A stretch of 64,000 nt of DNA, from NCBI GenBank assembly GCA_037189585.1, contig JBBCJA010000042.1, positions 62,001 to 126,000 on the forward strand, read 5' to 3'. Source of the DNA: JAEXNA01 sp037189585. GTDB taxonomy: Bacteria > Vulcanimicrobiota > Xenobia > Xenobiales > JADMJV01. The stretch's first letter is position 1. Each line of letters starts with the position of its first letter. Under the pieces are notes generated by a model. The model worked only from the letters and a program-made list of their open reading frames with translations. It was not told the origin of the DNA and made no database searches. The position numbers and the translations under genes were made by a program. Shown here piece after piece: positions 25,940-33,543 of the stretch.

Positions 25940-28900
25940 ATGAGCAACCGTAGCTCGTCCCTAGTCTGGACGCTGGCTCTCTTCTTTTTGTCCGGTGCGA
26001 CCTCACTGGTCTACGAAGTCCTGTGGACTCGGCGCCTCTCCTTGACTTTCGGTCACACGGTCCTAGCTGTATCGACAGTTCTGACAGTCTTCATGACGGG
26101 CTTGGCCCTGGGCTCTTTCCTGGCCGGGCGATGGTCCGACAAGGAACGCCGGCGTCTCGCCTCGGCCGCGGACCCGCGGGGGGCGGCCCGGTTCTTGGCA
26201 CTTTACGGAGTCCTGGAGATCTTTATCGGAGTATGGGCCCTTTTGTCTCTGGCGCTCTTGAACGGAGTGGAGAGCATCTACTTATCGGCCGCCCGGGGCG
26301 GGGCCCAGGGAAGTAGCCTGTACGCGCTGGTCTTTCTGGGTTCGTTTTTGGTCCTTCTGCCCCCGACCACAGCCATGGGAGCGACCCTGCCGGCCTTCAC
26401 TCAGCTCCTGGTCGCGACTAAAGAGGATGTCGGGTCATGGCTCTCTCGGATCTACGGTTGGAATACGCTAGGAGCGTGTTGTGGCGCGGCGATGGGCGGA
26501 TTCCTCCTGCTTCCGACGCTGGGCCTAAAGCTTTCCGTCGGCGCCGCGGCCTTTGGCAATCTGACCATCGGCGTCATAGCCATCGTGGGCGCTAGGAGAT
26601 GGAAGGGAGGTCCGGTCGAGGAGCAGATTGACCAGAACGGAGAGGGGGGAAAGGTTGGCCCCGTCCAAGGTGGGTGGCTTTTGCCGGTCGCCTTCGGATT
26701 CTCGGGATTCGCCGCCATGGTCTATCAGCTCGGATGGACTCGAGGTCTGGTTCTTTCGATCGGCTCCTCAACCTATTCTTTCGCTATCATCTTGACCGCG
26801 TTTCTAGCCTCTCTAGGTCTCGGTTCCCTGGTCTACAAACGAGGTATGGGGGAGCGCTCGCCGCGGATTTTCCACCTTGGAATTCTTCAGTTCACCATCG
26901 CTTTGTCTGGTCTTCTGGCGACTTACGGGATTGGACAGCTGCCCTCGGTGATGATTAAGGCCATTCCAGCACTGCAGTTCGACTTTTTGCGAATTCTCGT
27001 TTTTGACTTCGGTGTCGCGCTTGTCCTGATGTTTGTTCCGACCTTGGCGATGGGATTGACTTTCCCGTTAGTAACCCACCTCTACACCGATCGTCTGTCC
27101 TCGCTAGGTAAACGGTTAGGGGAGGCTTACGCCGCCAACACTTTCGGAGCGATCCTCGGCTCTTTTCTAGCCGGGTTTATCCTCGTTCCCACCTTGGGTG
27201 CTCAGAAGTCCTTGTTGGGAGCAGTTTTGCTCAACCTGACCGTTGGTCTAGTTCTAGTGCTCGTGGACCGCTCCCCCGGCTTTAACCGTGCCGCGCTGAG
27301 CGCGATACCTCTGGTAGGAGCCGTCCTAGTGCTTTTGACCCCTCCGTGGGATCCGACCCAGCTTTCGGCGGGAGCGGGCATTTTCGCCAAAGCCGAGTAC
27401 TTTCTGTTTCGGCCGGCCTACTACCGCGATGGTGTGTCGGCGACGGTAACCGTCGGCTACAACGGTTCGCACGCACCCTATCTGAAGGTCAACGGTAAGA
27501 CCGACGCTTCCCTCGGTCCTCAAGACATGGCTCATCAGATATTGACCGGACTGCTTCCCGCGGCGCTCCACCCCGAGCCGAAAAAGGTCGCCCTTATCGG
27601 GTTGGGTTCGGGAGTCACCGCGGCTTCCTTGGTCGCGCTCGACTCGGTGGAGAAGGTTCGCTGCGCGGAACTAGAGCCGGCTATCGTGGAGGTGGTGGAG
27701 AAGTTCTTCAATCCTTATACCGAGCACATACTTTCCAATCCGAAGCTGGATCTTGAGGTCAATGACGGACGTACTTTCATTTTGGGAGCACCGGAAAAGT
27801 TCGATCTGATCGTTAGCCAGCCGTCTAATCCATGGATCGCCGGAATCGGCAATCTCTACACAGCCGACTTTTATCGAGCTTGCGTGGAACACTTGGAAGC
27901 CGGTGGCTTGATGTGCCAATGGTTTCAACTTTACTCTGTTTCAAAATACGACTTGGACCTGGTTCTCTCAACCTTTTACAGCGTGTTCCCCGAAGGTCTG
28001 GTTTTCCAGATTGGTCCAGGAGACATTTTCCTTGTCGGTAAGATGGAGCCTGTGGCTTTCGAGTCGGCTCGCCTCGAGAAACTCTGGGCCGAGGAGGATG
28101 TGGCTTTCTGGCTTCAACTGATCGGATTGGTCAAGCCCGACTATCTCTTCGGGACATATGTGGCGACTCGTGACGAGGTTTTGAACAAAGCTAAGCTCTG
28201 GAGGAGCGGCTCGGGGGATATGGCGCTTAATACCGATGACCGGCCCCTGCTAGAATTTCAAGCTCCACGCTCGCTGTATCTTCAAGACCCGGAGGTGGCC
28301 GCCTTTCCTCAGTCTTTCGCGGAGATGGCTCCACCTGGATTTCAGGAAGACCCCGAATCTAACATGGGGGCTATCTTTGGACGGTTGGAGCTGGGCCGGA
28401 CCCCAGAACTTGAGCCGAAAGTGGCTCAGGCCGTGAAAAAGGGATGGCCTCTGGCACCTCTGGCTGAGGCCATTTTAGGCCAGAGAGCCCCTGAACTCAC
28501 CGACGTGGAAGGCTTACTCCGGACCATACCGCCCGCGCTGGCTAAGACCACGGCCGCGCAGGTTTTGCTAGGCGACTTACGCCGCGCCGCCCAGCAATGG
28601 GGAGCAGCCTCGCGGCACTATCAGAACGCTTTGTCCGATCCCCCACCGGGAGGTCGCTACTCCATCCTGATGAAAGCCGGGGAGTGCGCGAGCAAGGACG
28701 GTGATCTGGAGCGCGCTCTGTCTTACTATCTCGAGGCGGCGGAGTTGACCCAGAGGCCTGACGCTCTTTATTGGGCGGGCGAGATCAAGCTGTCTCAGCA
28801 GAAGGTCGACGACGCCTATGGGCTTTTCGCCAAGGCCCTCGAGAGGGACAAGTCTGACTACCTGTCCCTTTATCGGGTGGCATTGATCGAGTTCCACCGT

Positions 28901-29116
28901 AAGGATTTCTCCGCTTCTTATCAGCACGCTTTGGAGAGCTACCGTTCATTCCCGGAGTTGAGCCTCAACGTGGAGCTGCTGGTCCAACTCGCGGCGGAGA
29001 AGGGAGATCGCAAGGCTGCTCTACGCTACAAGGAGGAGCTCGATTCGTTGAAACAGCGTGAGGCCGAAGCCGTGCGGCAGGCCGGCCAGCCCACGCCTCG
29101 TCAGACCAGACATTGA
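25940..29116 (+). CDS. Fused MFS-like/spermidine-synthase-like membrane protein with TPR tail
   Basis: 1058 residues. Residues 8-470 contain about 14 hydrophobic segments with paired repeats (SGATSLVYEVLWTRRLSLTFG and, in the second half, SGFAAMVYQLGWTRGLVLSIG), the pattern of 'fused MFS/spermidine synthase' proteins. Residues 480-760 are a spermidine-synthase-like Rossmann domain (GLGSGVTAASLVAL, CAELEPAIVEV, DGRTFILG, FDLIVSQPSNPWIAG). Residues 830-1045 are helical with TPR units (ALSYYLEAAELTQRPDALYWAGEI). The family is common in Deltaproteobacteria and candidate phyla; whether it makes polyamines is not established. The DVSQP-type gatekeeping residue differs (IVSQPS), so aminopropyl transfer should not be assumed. 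Confidence 0.85.
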   Translation: MSNRSSSLVWTLALFFLSGATSLVYEVLWTRRLSLTFGHTVLAVSTVLTVFMTGLALGSFLAGRWSDKERRRLASAADPRGAARFLALYGVLEIFIGVWALLSLALLNGVESIYLSAARGGAQGSSLYALVFLGSFLVLLPPTTAMGATLPAFTQLLVATKEDVGSWLSRIYGWNTLGACCGAAMGGFLLLPTLGLKLSVGAAAFGNLTIGVIAIVGARRWKGGPVEEQIDQNGEGGKVGPVQGGWLLPVAFGFSGFAAMVYQLGWTRGLVLSIGSSTYSFAIILTAFLASLGLGSLVYKRGMGERSPRIFHLGILQFTIALSGLLATYGIGQLPSVMIKAIPALQFDFLRILVFDFGVALVLMFVPTLAMGLTFPLVTHLYTDRLSSLGKRLGEAYAANTFGAILGSFLAGFILVPTLGAQKSLLGAVLLNLTVGLVLVLVDRSPGFNRAALSAIPLVGAVLVLLTPPWDPTQLSAGAGIFAKAEYFLFRPAYYRDGVSATVTVGYNGSHAPYLKVNGKTDASLGPQDMAHQILTGLLPAALHPEPKKVALIGLGSGVTAASLVALDSVEKVRCAELEPAIVEVVEKFFNPYTEHILSNPKLDLEVNDGRTFILGAPEKFDLIVSQPSNPWIAGIGNLYTADFYRACVEHLEAGGLMCQWFQLYSVSKYDLDLVLSTFYSVFPEGLVFQIGPGDIFLVGKMEPVAFESARLEKLWAEEDVAFWLQLIGLVKPDYLFGTYVATRDEVLNKAKLWRSGSGDMALNTDDRPLLEFQAPRSLYLQDPEVAAFPQSFAEMAPPGFQEDPESNMGAIFGRLELGRTPELEPKVAQAVKKGWPLAPLAEAILGQRAPELTDVEGLLRTIPPALAKTTAAQVLLGDLRRAAQQWGAASRHYQNALSDPPPGGRYSILMKAGECASKDGDLERALSYYLEAAELTQRPDALYWAGEIKLSQQKVDDAYGLFAKALERDKSDYLSLYRVALIEFHRKDFSASYQHALESYRSFPELSLNVELLVQLAAEKGDRKAALRYKEELDSLKQREAEAVRQAGQPTPRQTRH

Positions 29117-29153
29117 TGGGGGGACTCCAGGACCCTTTTGCGAAAGCGCGAAG

Positions 29154-29765
29154 ATGCTTTGTCCGAAGTGCTCGGCGGCCACCCAACCGGACCAGAAACG
29201 CTGTTCTTCCTGTGGCGTGATACTTCCGCGACAAGCTCCCACGGGAAGCCCAGCTCAGCCTCTGGCTATCCGTGAGGGTATCACTTACCTGTCACCAACC
29301 CATCACTATAAGACGCCCGCTATCGACAAACTGTCGGAACTCGTTGGGAGGTTGATGGAGGGTGAAGAGATCTTTGACGACCTCGAGGACCACCTGGAGG
29401 ACATGTCGGAGAGCTTCGCCGAGTTCGAGGAAAAGTACGCCACCGACATGCAGGCGCTCTTAGCCCAGGAATCGACCCGGTTTCCGGAGGACGACTACAA
29501 TCTCCAGCTCTCTTATCTCCTGCGTCGCGGCTTGCAACTTTTCGACGAAGGATGCCGGATGTTCGAAGCGTTTTTTGATGCCGAGTCCGAAGACGCCGAC
29601 GAGTTGGACGCGGCTTTTCGGCGAGTCCGCGAGGGACACGACTACATCTGTCTGTCCTTGGAGTTAGCCAACGCCAGGCTGCATGAGCTCCAATCGGTGA
29701 TGAAGGAGCTGGAAAGCCTGGGTGAGGACGAAGAGTTCGTTCTTGAAATGATCGACGAGGAGTAG
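29154..29765 (+). CDS. Zinc-ribbon protein with acidic helical domain
   Basis: 203 residues from ATG 29154. C3-x2-C6 and C17-x2-C20 make a zinc ribbon, followed by a short linker. Residues 60-203 are strongly acidic and helical (EEIFDDLEDHLEDMSESFAEFEEKY, ending LGEDEEFVLEMIDEE). It lies between the spermidine-synthase-like gene and an M42 peptidase on the same strand (gaps of 37 and 42 bases), so these may be co-transcribed. I do not recognise the family. The frame is open to 29058, but the ribbon is expected at the N terminus. Confidence 0.7.
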   Translation: MLCPKCSAATQPDQKRCSSCGVILPRQAPTGSPAQPLAIREGITYLSPTHHYKTPAIDKLSELVGRLMEGEEIFDDLEDHLEDMSESFAEFEEKYATDMQALLAQESTRFPEDDYNLQLSYLLRRGLQLFDEGCRMFEAFFDAESEDADELDAAFRRVREGHDYICLSLELANARLHELQSVMKELESLGEDEEFVLEMIDEE

Positions 29766-29807
29766 GCCAAAGAGAGGACGCGTGGCCGCGGTCGGGAAGG
29801 GCGGGCT

Positions 29808-30872
29808 ATGAAAAAGGACGCCCTCAATTATCTCAAGACACTTGTTGAAACCCACGGTAGCGCCGGTTACGAGGAGGCTGTCCAAGCGGTTTTTCGCGAG
29901 CGCGTCAAATCCGTTTGTGACTCTGTCACGACCGACGTTCTCGGTTCGGTCATCGCGATTCATAACGCCAAGGGCTCTCCCAAGGTTTTGCTCGACGGAC
30001 ATTCCGACGAGATCGGCTTTCTGGTCCGTCACATCGACGATAACGGCTATCTTTTCCTGGCCACCTCGGGCGGATGGGATGAAGAGGTGATGGTCAGCCA
30101 ACGTGTGCTGGTGCATACCGACAAGGGTCCTATCCCCGGGGTCCTCGGTAAGAAGGCGATTCACCTGATGGATCCTGAAGAGCGTCGAAAGAAGTCCGAG
30201 CTTCACAACCTGTGGGTGGATATCGGGGCTAAGGACGGAGCGGAGGCTCGCAAGCGAGTGAGCATCGGAGATTCGGTCACGATGAACGCTTTTTTCGAAC
30301 AGGTCCTGAGCGGTCGCGCTGTGGCCAAGGCGTTCGACAACAGGGCCGGAATCTTCGTGGTCTCCGAGACCCTGCGAGCCTTGACTAAGAAGGTGAAGGC
30401 GGCCACCTACGGCGTTTCCGCCGTGCAGGAAGAGATCGGCTTGCGGGGCGCGGTGGCGGCGACCTACACGGTCTGTCCCGACGTCGCCATCGCCATCGAC
30501 GTCACCCACGCCTTCGATATTCCTGACGCCAACAAGCGTAAGGGAGCTGACATCAAGCTAGGCTTGGGACCCGTCATCGTGCGCGGTCCCAACATCAATC
30601 GTAAGGTCTTCGCCCGCCTGGTCGAAGTGGCCAAGAAAGAGAAGATCCCCTACCAGGTCGCGGCCAGCGGTATCGGCACGGGAACCGACGCCAACGTCAT
30701 CCAGCTCTCCCGCGGAGGCGTGGCCACCGGCTTGATAGGTCTTCCCCTGCGGTACATGCACAACCCCTGCGAGATGGTCGCCTTAGATGACCTCGAGAAC
30801 GCGGTAAAATTGCTGACGGCCTTCATCGGCTCGCTCTCGGATAAGGATAACTGGATCCCGGGGGAGGCTTAA
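29808..30872 (+). CDS. M42-family metallo-aminopeptidase
   Basis: 354 residues, the usual length. Metal and catalytic residues are visible in order: GHSDEIGF (His), AFDNRAGI (bridging Asp), VQEEIGLRGA (catalytic Glu and metal Glu), IDVTHAFD (Asp), and RYMHNPCE (His). Such enzymes form 12-subunit tetrahedral cytoplasmic particles that trim peptides released by proteases. Some relatives were misnamed endoglucanase or FrvX. It ends overlapping the stop of the convergent aromatic gene. Confidence 0.92.
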   Translation: MKKDALNYLKTLVETHGSAGYEEAVQAVFRERVKSVCDSVTTDVLGSVIAIHNAKGSPKVLLDGHSDEIGFLVRHIDDNGYLFLATSGGWDEEVMVSQRVLVHTDKGPIPGVLGKKAIHLMDPEERRKKSELHNLWVDIGAKDGAEARKRVSIGDSVTMNAFFEQVLSGRAVAKAFDNRAGIFVVSETLRALTKKVKAATYGVSAVQEEIGLRGAVAATYTVCPDVAIAIDVTHAFDIPDANKRKGADIKLGLGPVIVRGPNINRKVFARLVEVAKKEKIPYQVAASGIGTGTDANVIQLSRGGVATGLIGLPLRYMHNPCEMVALDDLENAVKLLTAFIGSLSDKDNWIPGEA

Positions 30873-32773
30873 GGCGCCGCCTTGTACCGCCCCAGTTCGC
30901 GGAAGTAGGGCACGTTGGACATCAAGGAGCGGAGCGCCTCGGCCAGGTGCATGGGGTTTTCGGGGACCACCAGGTCCAGATAGAACATGTATTCCCACGG
31001 CTTTCCCGGGATGGGACGGGATTCGAGCTTGGTCAGATTGACCTCATAACGGGAGAAATTCTCCAAGGCTTTGTAGAGCGCCCCAGGGGAGTCGGCGGTG
31101 TCGAAGACGACCGAGACCTTGTCGATCTCGCCTTTGCCGCGGGCCCTTTCAGGCCGAGTGATGACCAGAAAACGGGTGAAGTTGCGCGAGTTGCTCTCAA
31201 TCCCCTCGGCCAACACCGTCAAGCCTAACCGCTCGGCGGCTTGCAGACTCGAGATCGCGGCGGCGCGCACGTAGCCGTTCTTGACGATGTAGTCGGCTGA
31301 ACCCGCGGTGTCGTACATATTGACGACCTGCCAGTTTGGATACTGACTTAAGAATCGTTCGCACTGGGCGGCGGCCTGAGGATGAGAATAGACCTGTTCG
31401 ATGTCGGCAAGCTCCACACCGGCGTTGGCGACCAGGTTGTGCTGGACGCGCACCTTGATCTCTCCGACGATGGTCAGCTCTTCGTGCTTGAGCAACAGAT
31501 CGTAATTGACGTGAATAGAGCCGGTGAGGGAGTTCTCCACCGGTACCATGGCGTAGGCCACCTCGCCCGAGTCGACCCCCTCGAAGAGTTCCTCGAAGGT
31601 TTCGTAAGATTTCGTGGGAGTGCCGGTGCCAAAATAGCGGTGGATCGCTTTTTCAGAAAAGGATCCGGCCACGCCCTGCAGTCCGACCAGGTCTTTACTG
31701 ACCGGTTGGACCAACGGTTTCGGACGCTTCACTACGGTGCGGCGATGCATCCCCTCCATCTGTTTGCCCACCACCGGCGCCACCGCGGAAAGGTCTTTCA
31801 TCAATCGGTTCAACTGATCGGGATAGAGCGACTGAGCCCCGTCGGAGAACGCTTCAGGAGGGTTCTGATGACACTCGATCATCAGCCCATCGGCTCCCGC
31901 GGCCAGGGCTGCCAAGGCCATGGCGGGAACGTAAGTTCTGACGCCTGTTCCATGGCTGGGGTCGGCAACCACGGGCAAGTGAGTTAGGGAGCGTAAGACC
32001 GGAATGGCTGATAGATCGAGAGTGTTGCGAGTGGAGGACTCGAAGGTTCGAATCCCTCGTTCGCAAAGAACGACCTGAGCTTTGCCGGGGCCGGCCAGGA
32101 TGTATTCGGCCGACATCAACAGCTCTTCGATGGTCGCCGATAGGCCGCGTTTTAAGAGGACGGGCTTGTCTTGCTGGCCCAGCTCCTTGAGCAGATCGAA
32201 GTTTTGCATGTTGCGAGCCCCGATCTGGAGAATGTCGGCGTAACGACCGACGATCTCGACCTGGCGGGGAGACATCACTTCCGTGACGGTGGCCAGGCCG
32301 TACTTTTGCCCCGCTTCCTGCAAAATCTGAAGCCCCTCCTCACCCATGCCCTGAAAGGCGTAAGGCGAGGTGCGAGGTTTGAAGGCGCCCCCACGGAGAA
32401 CCCCGGCGCCGGATGCGGCCACCATCCCCGCGATCTCCATGAACTTCTCCCGCCCCTCGATCGAACAGGGTCCGGCCATCACCACGACCTGTGGACCGCC
32501 GATCACCGGACCGTTGGGACCTAGAGTCACTCGGGAGGTCTCCGGCACGGCCTCGCGGGAGGCCAGTTTGTAAGGCTTGGAGACTCGAATGACTTCAGCT
32601 ACTCCGGGAAAGAGCTCCACCTCGCGCGCGTCTGGCAAGGACGTTCCCACCACGGCCAGGACTTTTCTCTCCTCACCGGCGATGGAGTGAATCTCTAGCC
32701 CGCGGGCTCGAAGTTTCTCCTCGATCCAGCTAACCTGTTCCGGGGGAACGTCGGATCTCAAAACGACAATCAT
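30869..32773 (-). CDS. Fused DAHP synthase and prephenate dehydratase
   Basis: 634 residues. Residues 1-70 are the ferredoxin-like regulatory domain of Thermotoga-type DAHP synthase. Residues 85-345 are the class I-beta DAHP synthase barrel (VVMAGPCSIE, RGGAFKPRTSPYAFQG, IGARNMQNF, LKRGLSATIEELLMSAEYI, VADPSHGTG). Residues 365-540 are prephenate dehydratase (GVAGSFSEKAI, VPVENSLTGSI, NFTRFLVI with the essential Thr). The end is an ACT domain with ESRPIPGKPWEYMFYLD, the phenylalanine-binding ESRP site. It therefore joins the first step of aromatic synthesis to phenylpyruvate formation, with likely feedback by phenylalanine. No chorismate mutase domain is present. Confidence 0.9.
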   Translation of the reverse strand: MIVVLRSDVPPEQVSWIEEKLRARGLEIHSIAGEERKVLAVVGTSLPDAREVELFPGVAEVIRVSKPYKLASREAVPETSRVTLGPNGPVIGGPQVVVMAGPCSIEGREKFMEIAGMVAASGAGVLRGGAFKPRTSPYAFQGMGEEGLQILQEAGQKYGLATVTEVMSPRQVEIVGRYADILQIGARNMQNFDLLKELGQQDKPVLLKRGLSATIEELLMSAEYILAGPGKAQVVLCERGIRTFESSTRNTLDLSAIPVLRSLTHLPVVADPSHGTGVRTYVPAMALAALAAGADGLMIECHQNPPEAFSDGAQSLYPDQLNRLMKDLSAVAPVVGKQMEGMHRRTVVKRPKPLVQPVSKDLVGLQGVAGSFSEKAIHRYFGTGTPTKSYETFEELFEGVDSGEVAYAMVPVENSLTGSIHVNYDLLLKHEELTIVGEIKVRVQHNLVANAGVELADIEQVYSHPQAAAQCERFLSQYPNWQVVNMYDTAGSADYIVKNGYVRAAAISSLQAAERLGLTVLAEGIESNSRNFTRFLVITRPERARGKGEIDKVSVVFDTADSPGALYKALENFSRYEVNLTKLESRPIPGKPWEYMFYLDLVVPENPMHLAEALRSLMSNVPYFRELGRYKAAP

Positions 32774-33354
32774 TCTTCCGCCGCCTTCTCGGCCTCGTTC
32801 GCTCGTAGGTCGGCTACTAGTGCTCGCATCTTCTTGTGGAGCTCGTTGACGTCTCCGACGTTTTCCACTCTTCGCTCATAAGCCCACCGCTCGGAGGCCC
32901 TATCGGAAACGTGCTCGTTTACGGGACCGTATCCTGGACGTTCGATACGCACCAGCAGTCCACCATAACCTCGGACCAAGCGGGCCTCATTGGGGAAACG
33001 AACGTCGGTGATCACGACATCGCCGACCGAAAGGGTGCTTTCGAGTTTGCGTTCGGCCAATCGGACCCAGATTTCGGGGTCGAAGAGATTGCGGCCGACC
33101 TCCGTCCCCAAAATCTGCATCAGCCGGCGCACTTCGGGATATTCTTTGATCTCCGACCAGTCGCGCTCGGCGGCGAACTCGGAGAGTCGAAGGTACTCGC
33201 CTTCCTTGGCGCCGGGCACCAGCGGGTCGAGGGCCAACAGCGCGCCCTTGATCGGGTCGGCGAAGGCGATCCTTTGAAATCGGAGTTCTTCGAGTAACAC
33301 TTGGGCCGCCGTGTCTTTACCCACGCCGGCGTATCCGCACAGTCCTATTAACAC
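32770..33354 (-). CDS. Deoxynucleoside monophosphate kinase-like P-loop protein
   Basis: 194 residues from GTG 33354. The Walker A motif GYAGVGKDTAA starts at about residue 6, followed by IAFADPIKGALL, LMQILGTEVGR and VVITDVRFPNEARLVRG, then a VSDRAS motif. This set matches phage-type dNMP kinases (T4 gp1-like) and related adenylate-kinase-like proteins. GTG 33354 has AGAAGG 8 bases upstream and places the P-loop at the N terminus; the frame is open to a GTG at 33474. It overlaps the aromatic fusion gene by ATGA, so the two are co-translated. The native substrate is unknown. Confidence 0.65.
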   Translation of the reverse strand: MLIGLCGYAGVGKDTAAQVLLEELRFQRIAFADPIKGALLALDPLVPGAKEGEYLRLSEFAAERDWSEIKEYPEVRRLMQILGTEVGRNLFDPEIWVRLAERKLESTLSVGDVVITDVRFPNEARLVRGYGGLLVRIERPGYGPVNEHVSDRASERWAYERRVENVGDVNELHKKMRALVADLRANEAEKAAEE

Positions 33355-33543
33355 GCGGCCGACCTTCTGAGCCCGCCGGAAGGTGACCTGCCGACAAGGG
33401 TTAAGCGGGAATAGTTCCTCGCCGACGACGTCTATCGCGGGTGTGGGAAGAGCATAACTTGACCGGGAGTTCACGAGAATGAGGAGAACTTTTCAATACG
33501 ACACGGTTAAGCTGGAAAGACTAAGGGAAGGTTCAAGCTCGAT

